Counted from the stretch's first letter, positions 1 to 9,769 are shown. The stretch is DNA of 33,986 nt from Gammaproteobacteria bacterium (GCA_030950195.1 JAUZRS010000171.1:1-33986); one strand, 5' to 3'. The notes: generated by a model not told the origin, from the letters alone. Numbers and translations: made by a program.

Positions 1-2052
1 ACGCCCCAAACGGCGCTCCATCGGCGCAGGCACCGGCCCCAACAACTGCACGTGCTCAAAAGGCCATGTTTGTAACTCATCAGCCACCTGCTGTAAAAAG
101 TCCAACGCCTGTGTCTCCGCCACCGCTTCGGCGCGCACCATGGCCAAACGTGCAAAAGGCGGAAAACCCACCAGCCGCCGCTCGGCCAACAAAGTTTTAG
201 CCACCGCCGCATAACCCTCTTTAATCAACTGCAACAGCAGTGGGTGATCCGGTTGATGGGTTTGGATCAACACCTCACCGGCTTTTTCTCCTCGCCCTGA
301 ACGCCCCGCCACCTGCACCAGCAACTGCGCCAACTGCTCTTGAGCACGAAAATCAGCACTGAACAGCCCCTGATCAATGTCCAACAAACCCACCAAAGTG
401 ACGTTGGGAAAATGGTGGCCTTTGGCCAGCATCTGGGTGCCGATTAAAATATCCGCCTCCCCCTTTTTAACGCTGGCGAGCTTCTGCTCCAACTCGCCCT
501 TGCGACGGGTGCTGTCACGATCAATACGCACCACGCGGTGTTTAGGAAACCGCGCCAACAACACCTGTTCAATGCGTTCCGTGCCCTGCCCCAGCGCCAC
601 CAATTGATCCTCACCACACTGGCCACAACGCTGCGGTTTAGGCCGTTCATAACCGCAGTGATGGCAACGCAAGCGACCACTGCGGTGGTGAACCGTGGTG
701 TGGGCATCGCAGCGCGGGCAGTCGGCCATCCAACCACAGGCCTGACAAAACAGCACCGGTGCAAAGCCGCGTCGATTCAGAAACAGCAACACCTGCCCTC
801 GGTTATCAAGGTGTTTTTCCATCTCATGCAGCATTCCTGCTGCCAACCCTTCCTGCGGTTTTTGTGCGCGCAGATCCAACATGCGAATGCGTGGCGAACG
901 TGCATCAGCGGCGCGCTGTTTTAAAAACAGATGCCGATAATGGCCCGACAGCGCATTGTGCAAACTCTCCAACGACGGCGTGGCACTGCCCAACAGAATC
1001 GGCACCTTGGTCTGTGAAGCCCGCACCACCGCCAGATCCCGAGCGTGATAACGACAGCCCTCTTGCTGTTTAAAAGAGCCATCGTGTTCTTCATCCACCA
1101 CAATCAAACCAAGCTGTTTTAACGGCGCAAACACCGCCGAACGGGTACCGATCACAATTTTAGCCTCACCCGTCGTGCTCATCTGCCACGCGCAGAGCCG
1201 CTGACGCTCATTCAAACCCGAGTGCATCACCGCAATCGGCACCGCAAAACGACGTTCAAAACGGCTCACAATCTGCGGAGTCAAGCTGATCTCCGGTAGC
1301 AGCAACAGCACCTGCTGCTCACGCTGCAAAACCTTTTCAATCAGTTGCAGATAGACTTCCGTTTTACCACTGCCAGTAATGCCCTCCAATAAAAAAGGAA
1401 CAAAATGGCCTAATGTATTTGCCACCGCATCAATGGCCGTCTGCTGTTCGGCGTTGGCTTCTTTAGCCTGCTCTTTTCCGGCATTTTGCGAGACCGTCAA
1501 ACAGGGCAGCTCGGTTTCCAGCACCCACCCTTTTTCTCGTAACAACTTCATTGGCGTTCGCCACGACTGCAAACGCTGATTCAGCTCCCCCGCCGACAGA
1601 GGCTGGCTTTGCAGTGCGGTTACGATCTGCTGCTGTTTTGGGGCGCGTTTTAAATCGGCTTCTTTACCTGTGTCGCTCAAAGACCAAACGGATTCACCAC
1701 GGCTCTGCAACACCTCTCCCGAGCGCAGTGCCAGTGGCAACATCAGTTGCACCACCTCGCCAATGGGGTGTTGATAATAACGACTGGTCCAGCGTGCCAA
1801 ACGCACCAATTCAGCGGACAACACCGGTTTTATATCCAGCTGTTTATCGGCATTTTTTATTTTATTGGCAGGCAACTCACTCTCGGCAGCAAGCTGAATT
1901 AAAACGGCCCTTTTTTTACTGCGACCAAAAGAGACTTGGAAACGCTGCCCAGGATGGCAGTCGGCAATATCAACATCAGTAGGGGGGTAATAATCAAACA
2001 GTTTCGACAGCGGTGTCGGCACCGCCAGACGTAAAATACGCAAGACACTCAC
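1..2052 (-). CDS. priA: Primosomal protein N' (PriA replication-restart helicase), 3' end outside window
   Basis: PriA is the 3'-to-5' superfamily 2 helicase that recognises stalled forks and reloads the replisome. The minus strand is open from a GTG at 2052 to the window edge, 684 codons, so roughly the last 50 residues of a usual ~730-aa PriA are missing; this explains its absence from the ORF track. Visible motifs in order are the Walker A loop GITGSGKT (near 1375), the DEEHDG box (near 1090), a zinc-binding cluster including CHHCGYERPKPQRCGQCG and CPRC (near 600-730), and the C-terminal GPVPAPMERR. The GTG overlaps the TGA of the upstream 115-aa gene (GTGA), so it is translationally coupled behind the acyltransferase gene. 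The N-terminal DNA-binding start (LRILRLAVPTPLSKLFDYY) is typical of the family. Confidence 0.96.
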   Translation of the reverse strand, partial: MSVLRILRLAVPTPLSKLFDYYPPTDVDIADCHPGQRFQVSFGRSKKRAVLIQLAAESELPANKIKNADKQLDIKPVLSAELVRLARWTSRYYQHPIGEVVQLMLPLALRSGEVLQSRGESVWSLSDTGKEADLKRAPKQQQIVTALQSQPLSAGELNQRLQSWRTPMKLLREKGWVLETELPCLTVSQNAGKEQAKEANAEQQTAIDAVANTLGHFVPFLLEGITGSGKTEVYLQLIEKVLQREQQVLLLLPEISLTPQIVSRFERRFAVPIAVMHSGLNERQRLCAWQMSTTGEAKIVIGTRSAVFAPLKQLGLIVVDEEHDGSFKQQEGCRYHARDLAVVRASQTKVPILLGSATPSLESLHNALSGHYRHLFLKQRAADARSPRIRMLDLRAQKPQEGLAAGMLHEMEKHLDNRGQVLLFLNRRGFAPVLFCQACGWMADCPRCDAHTTVHHRSGRLRCHHCGYERPKPQRCGQCGEDQLVALGQGTERIEQVLLARFPKHRVVRIDRDSTRRKGELEQKLASVKKGEADILIGTQMLAKGHHFPNVTLVGLLDIDQGLFSADFRAQEQLAQLLVQVAGRSGRGEKAGEVLIQTHQPDHPLLLQLIKEGYAAVAKTLLAERRLVGFPPFARLAMVRAEAVAETQALDFLQQVADELQTWPFEHVQLLGPVPAPMERRLGR

Positions 2053-2396
2053 ACCGCCACACAGCGTGTTTCTGCACTCTCTGGGTCAATCAACAACTGC
2101 AATTCACAGTAGGCGTTTTCGCTCATGGTCGGCTCATCGCCACAACTGCACCCACTGACAATTTCGCTAAAAAAGACCCCAACCACCACCAGCAGATGTT
2201 CCGCCGTCACGGAGTAACGCAACACGGTCACGGCGATGTCACTGTCGTCCACCAACCCCGCCGATTGAGTGCCGTGCTCCAGTGGCAGAGCACCTGCAGT
2301 CAAGGTTTGTAACTCGGTTTTCAGCGTCTGTTGAAAAGCCTCGGTTTGCCACGCGGCGCGTGACAAAGGCAAACAGATCACCAGGTCAACACTCAA
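2049..2396 (-). CDS. Conserved-looking hypothetical protein, 115 aa
   Basis: I do not recognise this protein. It is 115 aa, with no signal peptide or membrane segment that I can see. The middle is hydrophobic (VTAEHLLVVVGVFFSEIV) and is followed by a cysteine-bearing CSCGD and a late cysteine pair region. The frame is convincingly real because its ATG overlaps the stop of the upstream acyltransferase gene and its TGA overlaps the GTG of priA, giving 4-nt couplings on both sides. It could be a small accessory protein of lipid metabolism or of PriA, but nothing in the sequence decides this. The CxCxD stretch might bind a metal; that is only a guess. Confidence 0.7.
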   Translation of the reverse strand: MSVDLVICLPLSRAAWQTEAFQQTLKTELQTLTAGALPLEHGTQSAGLVDDSDIAVTVLRYSVTAEHLLVVVGVFFSEIVSGCSCGDEPTMSENAYCELQLLIDPESAETRCVAV

Positions 2397-3157
2397 TTAT
2401 TTTCCACAGAAGTTAAACCACTGATCTCCAACATTTTTGTCTCAATCCAAGTCTCCGCTTCAGCGTTGATCTCATTGGCTGTCTTGCCCTCGGTACTGAT
2501 CGGCGCACCGATGCTCACGGTGATTTCTCCCGGCCATTTAATAAAACTGTGTTTCGGCCAAAACTCTCCAGCGTTGTGCGCCACTGGAATCACCGGCACG
2601 CCCATCTTTTCTGCCAGCACCGCCCCACCCATTTTATAACGAACCTTTTTACCAGGATCCACCCGCGTGCCTTCAGGAAAGACCACAATCCAACGACCGC
2701 TGTCGAGCCGCTCACGGCCTTGACGAATCATCTGCACAATGGCACGACGACCGGCGCTGCGATCAATGGCAATCGGCTCCAAGCTGTCCAACGCCCAACC
2801 AAAAAAGGGTATTTTCAGCAACTCTTTTTTTACCACCCAAACCTGCCGTGGCAATAAAATCGGCAGTTTAATCGTCTCCCAAGTGGATTGATGTTTGGCA
2901 AAGGCAATGCAAGGCTGATCAGGAATGTTTTCCAACCCCTCAACCCGACAGGTCACGCCACAGATCAACTCTAACCAAAAAATATTAAAGCGGTTCCAAA
3001 GGGTCGCCCATGCGTAATGCGCCTTCGGCGGCAAAACGCGCCGCGTCATAAACAGGGTCGAATTATGCAGCACCGAAACAATAGCCACCCCCAACCAATA
3101 GATCAGCGCGCGCAGATATAATCCCGACAACCAAATTTTATTTTCTTTTTTATTCAT
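2393..3157 (-). CDS. 1-acyl-sn-glycerol-3-phosphate acyltransferase (PlsC family)
   Basis: Members of this family transfer an acyl chain to lysophosphatidic acid, giving phosphatidic acid for membrane phospholipids. Two family motifs are visible. KHQSTWE is the catalytic HX4(D/E) box (about residue 87 from the chosen start), and VFPEGTR is the glycerophosphate-binding motif (about residue 155). An N-terminal hydrophobic segment (YLRALIYWLGVAIVSVL) should anchor it to the inner membrane. I chose the ATG at 3157 (MNKKENKIW), giving 254 aa; the track start at 3205 adds 16 residues that do not look like the family. The stop overlaps the start of the 115-aa unknown gene. A REP-like element lies just upstream, between this gene and gmhB, so it probably has its own promoter. 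Confidence 0.9.
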   Translation of the reverse strand: MNKKENKIWLSGLYLRALIYWLGVAIVSVLHNSTLFMTRRVLPPKAHYAWATLWNRFNIFWLELICGVTCRVEGLENIPDQPCIAFAKHQSTWETIKLPILLPRQVWVVKKELLKIPFFGWALDSLEPIAIDRSAGRRAIVQMIRQGRERLDSGRWIVVFPEGTRVDPGKKVRYKMGGAVLAEKMGVPVIPVAHNAGEFWPKHSFIKWPGEITVSIGAPISTEGKTANEINAEAETWIETKMLEISGLTSVENN

Positions 3158-3214
3158 TAATTTTAAACCTGTTGGAATAAATCCCATAAAAAAATAGGAT
3201 AACACCTTATATTC

Positions 3215-3292
3215 GTAGGGGCGGATTCCATATCCGCCCTTGGATAGAATATCGCTACAGGTGAGCAGGGCAGATATTGAATCTGCCCCTAC
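3215..3292. repeat. REP/BIME-like pair of inverted palindromes
   Basis: Two palindromic units face each other: GTAGGGGCGGATTC then GGATATCCGCCC-like pairing at 3215-3239, and GGGCAGATATTG followed by AATCTGCCCCTAC at 3268-3292. Each unit folds on itself, and the second is an inverted, slightly diverged copy of the first, so the whole 78 bp can also form a long hairpin. This is the usual organisation of a BIME (two REP units in opposite orientation). The outer arm of the second unit contains the TAG stop codon of gmhB. The element may stabilise mRNA ends or act as a weak terminator between gmhB and the plsC-like gene. Confidence 0.75.
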
Positions 3293-3834
3293 CTCAACAC
3301 ATGATCAACAAATGCACTCAAGTCAGCATAAACAGGCACATCACCCAAACCACTTAAATTATGCTGCGTCCGCTGGCCTTTACCGGTCAACACCAAGATT
3401 GGCTTGGCACCCACGGCCAAGGCCGCTTGCAGATCACCCAAAGCGTCTCCCACAAAGGCAACCCCCTTTAGATCCACATCCAGCCGTTTGGCCACATCGT
3501 GCAACAAACCCGGTTTGGGTTTACGGCAAGCGCATTGCTCATCCGGTGCATGAGGGCAAAAAAACAGACCCTCCAACTGACCCCCCACCTGTCGCAACAG
3601 CCGGTGCAACTTCTGATTCATGGCGTAAAACTCATCCAGAGTAAAATAACCGCGCGCCAAACCCGATTGATTGGTTACCACCACCACCCGATAACCCGCT
3701 TGGTTCAAGCGCGCAATCGCCTCCAAACTGCCTGAGATCGGCTGCCACTCGTCAACGGATTTAATGTAATTATCGGAATCGTGATTGATCACCCCATCAC
3801 GATCCAAAATAACCAACTTCATCGCCGTCGTCAC
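3289..3834 (-). CDS. gmhB: D-glycero-beta-D-manno-heptose-1,7-bisphosphate 7-phosphatase
   Basis: GmhB removes the C7 phosphate during ADP-heptose synthesis for the lipopolysaccharide inner core. It is a cytoplasmic HAD-superfamily enzyme. The sequence shows the DxD nucleophile motif in LDRDGVIN (residue ~10), VVTNQSG (motif II, ~55), the Cys/His zinc cluster CPHAPDEQCACRKPKPG (~93-110) and VGDALGDLQAA (motif IV). At 181 aa it is the normal family length. The ATG at 3834 overlaps the glyS TGA by 4 nt; an in-frame ATG four codons later (MKLVILD) is an alternative. The stop codon TAG lies inside a REP-like palindrome arm, suggesting that the repeat insertion defined the present C-terminus. Confidence 0.95.
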   Translation of the reverse strand: MTTAMKLVILDRDGVINHDSDNYIKSVDEWQPISGSLEAIARLNQAGYRVVVVTNQSGLARGYFTLDEFYAMNQKLHRLLRQVGGQLEGLFFCPHAPDEQCACRKPKPGLLHDVAKRLDVDLKGVAFVGDALGDLQAALAVGAKPILVLTGKGQRTQHNLSGLGDVPVYADLSAFVDHVLR

Positions 3835-5900
3835 GACGACAACCGCGCCAGATCAGCAACACGCAAAAAGAGGCCGCTGACTTGGTTCAGCAGCGCAATG
3901 CGATTGGCGCGCACGGTTAGATCTTCATCCATCACCATCACCTGATCAAAAAACAGATCCACAGGCTCTTTCAAAGCCGCTAAGGCGGTCAGTGCAGGGG
4001 CGTAATCTCGCGCCGCAAACAGCGCCTCAGTCTGCTGTGCCAAACCCGCAACCGCCGCAAACAGGTCGCGTTCCGCTGCCGCCACAAACAGACTCTGATC
4101 CAGTGCCACCGGCTCACCTTCGACCTTTTTCAAGATATTTTGAATGCGTTTATTCGCCGCCGCCAAACTCTCAGCTGCCTCCAGCTTTTGGAACAGCGCC
4201 ACCGCACGCACCCGCTGATCAAAGTCCAACGGTTGGGTCGGGCGCAAACTCAACACCGCCTCCACCACACTGGCCTCAATAGCGGCATCGGCGTAATAGG
4301 CTTTCAAACGCTCCAGCATGTAGTCAAGAGTTACTTCAATCGCGGCTTCCGCATCGGTCTTGTCAGACAAACCCGCCGCCGCCTGTTGCAACAACGCACG
4401 CAGATCCAGCGGCAGACGACGTTCAATCATGATCCGCAACAGACCCAAGGCCGTACGACGCAGGGCAAAAGGATCTTTGGTGCCGGTGGGTTTTTGGCCG
4501 ATGGCAAAAATCCCCAATAACGTATCCACCTTGTCGGCAATAGCCAAAGCCTGTCCCACAGCACCGACCGGCAGATCGTCACCCGCATGGCGCGGTTGAT
4601 ACTGCTCGCTCATCGCCGCCACCACCGCCGCCGCTTCGCCGTCGTTGTTGGCGTAATAACCACCCATCACCCCTTGTAAGGAGGTGAATTCGCACACCAT
4701 GTCGCTCATCAAATCGCACTTGGCCAGCTCAGCGGCACGGCGCGCATGTTTCACATCGGCACCGATCTGCTCCGCCACCCAAGCGGCCAACTTCGCCACC
4801 CGCTCCGACTTATCAAACAGGGTTCCGAGCTGTTTCTGAAACAAGACGCTCTTTAAGGAATCTCGCCGCGAGGCCAAGGTCTGCTTGCGATCTTGATCCC
4901 AGAAAAACATCGCATCGCTGAAACGTGGCCGAATCACGCGCTCATTGCCCTCACGCACCTGCGCCAGATCTCTGCTCTCAATGTTGCTGATGGTGATAAA
5001 ATAGGGCATCAATTTGCCCTCAGCGGAGAGCAACGGGAAGTATTTTTGGTTATCCTGCATGGTGGTGATCAACACCTCCTGCGGCACCTGTAAAAATTCG
5101 GCTTCAAAACCACCCAGCACCGCCACCGGCCACTCCACCAACGCCGTCACTTCATCCAACAGCGCCGCATCCATCACCGCCACACCGTTCTGTTCTGCGG
5201 CAGCGGCCTCCACTTGACGCACAATTTCAGCTCGACGCTGCGGGTAATCCACCCGCACCTTGCCCTGCTCTTGCAAGGTGCTGACGTAATCCGCCGCCGT
5301 GGCAATTTCGATCTCCTGCGGAGCGTGGAAACGATGGCCGCGTGTGCAGCCCACGGTACGCAGACCCAGCACGGTGGTCTCAACCACCTCAGCGCCAAAG
5401 CGCAGCAACACCCAATGAACCGGGCGGACAAACTCCTCTTCACCCGCGCCCCAACGCATCCGCTTTGGAATCGGCAACGCCGCCAACGCCGTCTCGATCA
5501 TGGTCGCCAACAGCGCCGTGGTCTGCTGCCCTTGTTGCAGACTGCGAAACACCAGCCACGCGCCCTTTTTAGTTTCCATCTGTTCCAAGTCGGCCACATC
5601 AACACCACAGGAGCGGGCAAAACCGCTGGCGGCTTTGCTTGGCTTGCCCTCAGCATCAAAGGCCGCTTGCAGCGCAGGGCCGCGCCGTTCAACGGCTTTG
5701 TCTGCCTGTTTTTCTGCCAAACCAGTGACGATCAAGGCCAAACGCCGAGGACTGGCGTAGGCGCTGACCTGCGCAAAGTTAAGCTGATGTGATTTTAAGC
5801 TGGCACTAAAACCGTCCCGAAAGGCCTCTGATAATGTTTGCAGGGCTTTGGGTGGCAACTCTTCGGTGCCAATTTCAATCAACAGATCGTGCTGGCTCAT
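3831..5900 (-). CDS. glyS: Glycine--tRNA ligase beta subunit
   Basis: This is the large subunit of the bacterial heterotetrameric (alpha2beta2) glycyl-tRNA synthetase, which charges tRNA-Gly and provides tRNA recognition. The 689-aa product starts with the family signature [14 protein letters not shown]. It contains RMRWG (residue ~148), a [11 protein letters not shown] segment (~275), the [11 protein letters not shown] region and a C-terminal DALR-type anticodon-binding domain ([18 protein letters not shown]). The length matches E. coli GlyS. Its ATG overlaps the glyQ TGA and its TGA overlaps the gmhB ATG, so the three genes form one translationally coupled unit. Confidence 0.98.
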   Translation of the reverse strand: MSQHDLLIEIGTEELPPKALQTLSEAFRDGFSASLKSHQLNFAQVSAYASPRRLALIVTGLAEKQADKAVERRGPALQAAFDAEGKPSKAASGFARSCGVDVADLEQMETKKGAWLVFRSLQQGQQTTALLATMIETALAALPIPKRMRWGAGEEEFVRPVHWVLLRFGAEVVETTVLGLRTVGCTRGHRFHAPQEIEIATAADYVSTLQEQGKVRVDYPQRRAEIVRQVEAAAAEQNGVAVMDAALLDEVTALVEWPVAVLGGFEAEFLQVPQEVLITTMQDNQKYFPLLSAEGKLMPYFITISNIESRDLAQVREGNERVIRPRFSDAMFFWDQDRKQTLASRRDSLKSVLFQKQLGTLFDKSERVAKLAAWVAEQIGADVKHARRAAELAKCDLMSDMVCEFTSLQGVMGGYYANNDGEAAAVVAAMSEQYQPRHAGDDLPVGAVGQALAIADKVDTLLGIFAIGQKPTGTKDPFALRRTALGLLRIMIERRLPLDLRALLQQAAAGLSDKTDAEAAIEVTLDYMLERLKAYYADAAIEASVVEAVLSLRPTQPLDFDQRVRAVALFQKLEAAESLAAANKRIQNILKKVEGEPVALDQSLFVAAAERDLFAAVAGLAQQTEALFAARDYAPALTALAALKEPVDLFFDQVMVMDEDLTVRANRIALLNQVSGLFLRVADLARLSS

Positions 5901-6826
5901 GAGGCGGCCTCCGGTGTTTTATTCAGCAGTGGAAAACCCAACTCTTCACGCGCCGCGTAGTAAGCCTCGGCCACCGCTCGCGAGAGCGCCCGAATGCGCA
6001 AAATGTAACGCTGACGTTCTGTGACTGAAATCGCGTGACGCGCATCCAACAGATTAAAATTATGCGAGGCTTGCAGAATCTGCTCATAAGCGGGCAGTGC
6101 CAAACCCGCCTCGATCAGCCGTTGACTCTCCGTTTCACAGCGATCAAACGCGGCAAACAGCGCCTCCGTATTGGCGTGCTCGAAGTTATAGGTCGATTGC
6201 TCCACTTCATTTTGATGAAACACATCACCGTAACTGACCGTGCCAAGCGGCCCGTTTGACCAGACCAGATCATAAACGCTCTTCACCCCTTGCAGGTACA
6301 TGGCGATGCGTTCCAACCCGTAGGTAAGCTCGCCGGTCACGGGACGACACTCCAGACCGCCCACTTGTTGGAAATAGGTAAATTGGCTCACTTCCATGCC
6401 GTTGAGCCACACTTCCCAACCCAGACCCCACGCACCCAAAGTAGGCGACTCCCAATTGTCTTCGACAAAACGGATGTCATGCACCAGCGGATCAACCCCC
6501 ACGGTGCGCAAGGAGTCAAGATACAGCTCTTGAATGTTAATCGGCGAGGGTTTGAGCATCACCTGAAACTGATAATAATGCTGCAAACGGTTAGGGTTTT
6601 TGCCGTAACGCCCGTCGGTGGGGCGGCGGGAAGGCTGCACATAGGCCGCTGACCACGGCTCAGGGCCGATGGCACGCAAAAAGGTAGCGGGATGAAAGGT
6701 CCCTGCCCCCATCTCCATATCGTAGGGTTGCAGCAGCACACAGCCCTGCTTCGCCCAGTAAGTTTGCAGAGCCAGAATCAGCCCCTGAAAAGTAGACACA
6801 TCGTGCGCAGCGGCATCTGAAGTCAC
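5897..6826 (-). CDS. glyQ: Glycine--tRNA ligase alpha subunit
   Basis: This is the catalytic alpha subunit of bacterial glycyl-tRNA synthetase, which activates glycine with ATP. Conserved blocks are plain: [20 protein letters not shown] near the N-terminus, [40 protein letters not shown], the motif [11 protein letters not shown] and [20 protein letters not shown]. The track uses a TTG at 6832. I prefer the GTG at 6826 (309 aa) because an AAGGG ribosome-binding site lies 8 nt before it, against only about 2 nt before the TTG. It is the first gene of glyQ-glyS-gmhB. A 53-bp internal piece (6498-6550) recurs as a degenerate remnant at 10191-10243 inside the defence island. Confidence 0.97.
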   Translation of the reverse strand: MTSDAAAHDVSTFQGLILALQTYWAKQGCVLLQPYDMEMGAGTFHPATFLRAIGPEPWSAAYVQPSRRPTDGRYGKNPNRLQHYYQFQVMLKPSPINIQELYLDSLRTVGVDPLVHDIRFVEDNWESPTLGAWGLGWEVWLNGMEVSQFTYFQQVGGLECRPVTGELTYGLERIAMYLQGVKSVYDLVWSNGPLGTVSYGDVFHQNEVEQSTYNFEHANTEALFAAFDRCETESQRLIEAGLALPAYEQILQASHNFNLLDARHAISVTERQRYILRIRALSRAVAEAYYAAREELGFPLLNKTPEAAS

Positions 6827-6978
6827 AGCCAAAACCCTTCTTTTGAGTCAAAACAGAAAGGCGGGGAGTATACCTTACGGCTTGGGGATCGGATACTGAC
6901 GCTGTACAACACCACTCAACGCATGTAATGTCGAATAGTAATTAACAACCTACAAAAATGATGAAATAGGACAATTCT

Positions 6979-8160
6979 ATGCTATCAATATCCGACACCT
7001 CTATTGAAGATGCCTCAGCCGCCATTCTAAAGGCAGGTTATAACGTTTCATTTCTCGTTCCAACTCAAACAGGCTTGGATAAATCAATTCTGGACGCACA
7101 TCAATTTTTAAGATCTTTTTTTAAAAGAACAGGGCTACACGATTATAACCAACAAAATCAAGGAAATAAAAAATGTGTGGAGGCTAAATTTCTCTACAAA
7201 CACGAATCATTTTCAGTCAAAGCCTCTCTATACAGACCAAACACCAAAAAAGGTGATCCGCGAATTTGGATTTATGGCCTAAAAAGATTTGCAAAAGCAA
7301 GAAATTTATTAGCATTAATTGTTCTCGAACAACAACTGTACATATTTAACTGCTCCAACAAGACCGACTTTTATAACGCTTTACATCACTCATTACCAAA
7401 ACCACATAAAACACTTAGTCCAATCGCTAAAGAACTACTAAAAAAATTAAAAATAATTTCAAAAAAAGGTTTTATTCCCACCATTATTCACGGTGATACC
7501 GGAGTTGGAATGACCCTTGAAGCGGAACTAGGAATTTCTGCAAACTCCAGCCCAACACCCGACTATCATGGTATAGAATTAAAAGCATCGAGGGTGACCA
7601 CCCAGAACAAACAAAGAAATAGAAACCAGCTTTTTTCAAAAATACCAAATTGGAAACTAAGCCCAGTCTCGTCAGCAAGGCAACTAATAAGCCTAAGAGG
7701 CTATAGAGATGAAGAAGGGCATCAAGCACTAAGGCCAACTGTTAGCGGAAACAGGGTTAACAAACAAGGACTATACCTAGACATTGATTATGCAAATAAT
7801 TATTTGAGACAGATGTTTTCAAATCCAGAAAAAAATTTAAAAGAACATGACACAACATGGTTAATAAATGATCTAAAAAAAACATTATTAAAAAAACACC
7901 AAGAAACATTTTGGGTAAAGGCACAACACAAAAAAATAAATTCCCATGAATTATTTCATTACACAGAGGTAGAGCACACATCCAACCCCTACATAGATAA
8001 ATTTGAAACACTAATAGAAACCGGCCTCATCACACTAGACTACACAATGCATATAAAATCAACTGGAAAAATAAGAGATCATGGCTACTTATTTAAATTG
8101 AATCAAAATAATAAACATGCCCTCTTTCCAAACTCTATCAAATACAGGTTAGCCGAGTGA
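6979..8160 (+). CDS. Type II restriction endonuclease, MvaI/BcnI family
   Basis: This enzyme is predicted to cut unmodified foreign DNA. The C-terminal half carries the MvaI/BcnI-family core, GDTGVGMTLEAELGI (residues ~171-185) followed by PDYHGIELKAS. The D...E-x-K arrangement (Asp of PDYHG, Glu and Lys of IELKA) is the PD-(D/E)XK catalytic site. Characterised members, MvaI and BcnI, are monomers that cut CCWGG and CCSGG, so a CCNGG-type target is likely by family but not proven. The N-terminal ~150 residues look like an extra domain. Start: ATG at 6979 with TAGGAC 7-8 nt upstream. The gene is markedly AT-rich compared with glyQ, indicating acquisition. It ends 1 bp from the end of the convergent methyltransferase gene. 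Confidence 0.85.
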   Translation: MLSISDTSIEDASAAILKAGYNVSFLVPTQTGLDKSILDAHQFLRSFFKRTGLHDYNQQNQGNKKCVEAKFLYKHESFSVKASLYRPNTKKGDPRIWIYGLKRFAKARNLLALIVLEQQLYIFNCSNKTDFYNALHHSLPKPHKTLSPIAKELLKKLKIISKKGFIPTIIHGDTGVGMTLEAELGISANSSPTPDYHGIELKASRVTTQNKQRNRNQLFSKIPNWKLSPVSSARQLISLRGYRDEEGHQALRPTVSGNRVNKQGLYLDIDYANNYLRQMFSNPEKNLKEHDTTWLINDLKKTLLKKHQETFWVKAQHKKINSHELFHYTEVEHTSNPYIDKFETLIETGLITLDYTMHIKSTGKIRDHGYLFKLNQNNKHALFPNSIKYRLAE

Positions 8161-8161
8161 A

Positions 8162-9769
8162 TTATTTCCCCAAGGCCAATAACTCTCGACAAACTCTTCC
8201 TAACGCCTCCGCCAGAATAGGGGGGACAGCATTCCCAACCTGGGTATACTGAGGCACCTCAAACTGCCTCATCTTTCCTCCTGTTGTCACTTTAGATCTA
8301 AATTCAAATTTATCAGGAAATGATTGAAAACGCGCCATCTCTCTTACGGTTAAAGTACGAAGCTGTTTATCATCATAATGACAAGCATCATCAGGAATTG
8401 ACAGTGCAGCTGGTGCTGGTAGATAGGACTTTAATGCTCGTTGCGTTTGCTTCTTAGTTTTAATTAACACTAAAAAACTCTCCAACTCTTCTTTTGAAGA
8501 AAAAAAACATGGCTCACCACCCGAATCAATAAAACTGTATTTTTTTATAGAATCAAATACTAAATCAGAAATATCGGCAACCAAAGGATCCTTAATAAAC
8601 AACTTCAGCTCCTTAATCACGCTTTTATCATCCATCTCATTAATAATTTGATACAATCTAAATCGCGCCTTAACCCGTAGACTATTCGACCTTAACTCAT
8701 GATTAGGGGGAACTCCGCCCTTATGACTGGATAACGTATCTAGAGTTTTAGATAATTTATTAACAACCTTCACATAATGACTTTTTCTTCCAACTAAACC
8801 AGCCACCTTAATATCATCAATAGCATCATGCACAGTCGCAGCCTCATTTCCAAAAGGACTTTCTTTTAATATATTAAAAGGAAACTCATCAAAAATAGGA
8901 TGCCCTTTATTTAGGTCATAGTAGAAATTAGAATCATATTCACAATTACCCTTACCCTGAACTTCAGCTAAAAAATCAAGAGACCTGGAAAAAACTTTTC
9001 GCCCAATCTCACCCAGCCTTCCACTTGACATTATTTTTTTGACCAAAGACACCTCAAAACACAACATAATAAATCGGGGTCTATTTTGTGCTGCCCCAAC
9101 AAACTTAGCATTTATATGCAAACATACTGGAACATACCCACATTTTTTTAATGAAAATGCTTTTGCGACCTCAAACCAAGCGTAATACAACTTACCCTCG
9201 GACTTAAACGCTCTCAATATGCCCGTTACATTTTCAAGCAACACCATTTTTGGCTTAATCTTACTGCAAAAGTCAGCAAAAGCCCAAGGGAGTTGATTTT
9301 TATCAGAATCACGATTACGCAAACCCGCCATACTAAAACTTTGACAAGGTGGTCCACCCGAAACAAGGTCAACCTGACCATCACCAAATGAGTTGGAAAT
9401 TTCTTTTCTAAGTTTGTTAGATCGAGCTACAAACCCATTTAAATCTCTTATATCTCCTATCAACATCCCACCCTTTAAATCATTGAAATTCGTGGGCTTA
9501 GGAATGTCAGAAAAAACTTCGCTTTTTGGCAACTGAGAAGAAATACGGTAGTCCTCTCTCAACCGACGAGGATCATGCTTCTTGAATCTAGATTTAAGCC
9601 AAAAACAATGGGATATATCTTTACTATTTAAATTTTCATTTAATAGATTATAAGCAAATGTTTCAGCCGCCATCGCTGAGACCTCATTGGCAAGCACTAA
9701 TTTAAACCCAGAGGATTTCATGCCTATACTCAACCCACCACAGCCTGCAAACAATTCAATATATTTCAT
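8162..9769 (-). CDS. DNA (cytosine-5-)-methyltransferase of the adjacent R-M system
   Basis: This protein is predicted to protect host DNA by C5-cytosine methylation at the site cut by the neighbouring endonuclease. Motifs in order are I (ELFAGCGGLSIGMKSSGF), IV with the catalytic cysteine (SGGPPCQSFSMAG), VI (LLENVTG), VIII (AAQNRPRF), IX (TVREMARFQSFPDKF) and X (YTQVGNAVPPILAEALG). All catalytic elements are present. I chose the ATG at 9769 (MKYIELF, 535 aa), because the track start at 9808 would lie upstream of the predicted transcription start. The protein is longer than a usual Dcm-type enzyme owing to a long stretch between motifs VIII and IX, where the target-recognition domain sits. 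It is AT-rich like its partner. No controller (C) protein gene is visible. Confidence 0.93.
   Translation of the reverse strand: MKYIELFAGCGGLSIGMKSSGFKLVLANEVSAMAAETFAYNLLNENLNSKDISHCFWLKSRFKKHDPRRLREDYRISSQLPKSEVFSDIPKPTNFNDLKGGMLIGDIRDLNGFVARSNKLRKEISNSFGDGQVDLVSGGPPCQSFSMAGLRNRDSDKNQLPWAFADFCSKIKPKMVLLENVTGILRAFKSEGKLYYAWFEVAKAFSLKKCGYVPVCLHINAKFVGAAQNRPRFIMLCFEVSLVKKIMSSGRLGEIGRKVFSRSLDFLAEVQGKGNCEYDSNFYYDLNKGHPIFDEFPFNILKESPFGNEAATVHDAIDDIKVAGLVGRKSHYVKVVNKLSKTLDTLSSHKGGVPPNHELRSNSLRVKARFRLYQIINEMDDKSVIKELKLFIKDPLVADISDLVFDSIKKYSFIDSGGEPCFFSSKEELESFLVLIKTKKQTQRALKSYLPAPAALSIPDDACHYDDKQLRTLTVREMARFQSFPDKFEFRSKVTTGGKMRQFEVPQYTQVGNAVPPILAEALGRVCRELLALGK

Noticed and set aside
5214-5792. 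192-aa plus-strand ORF opposite glyS
   Set aside because: It is antisense to conserved glyS sequence and has no recognisable domain; GC-rich coding DNA commonly gives such shadows.
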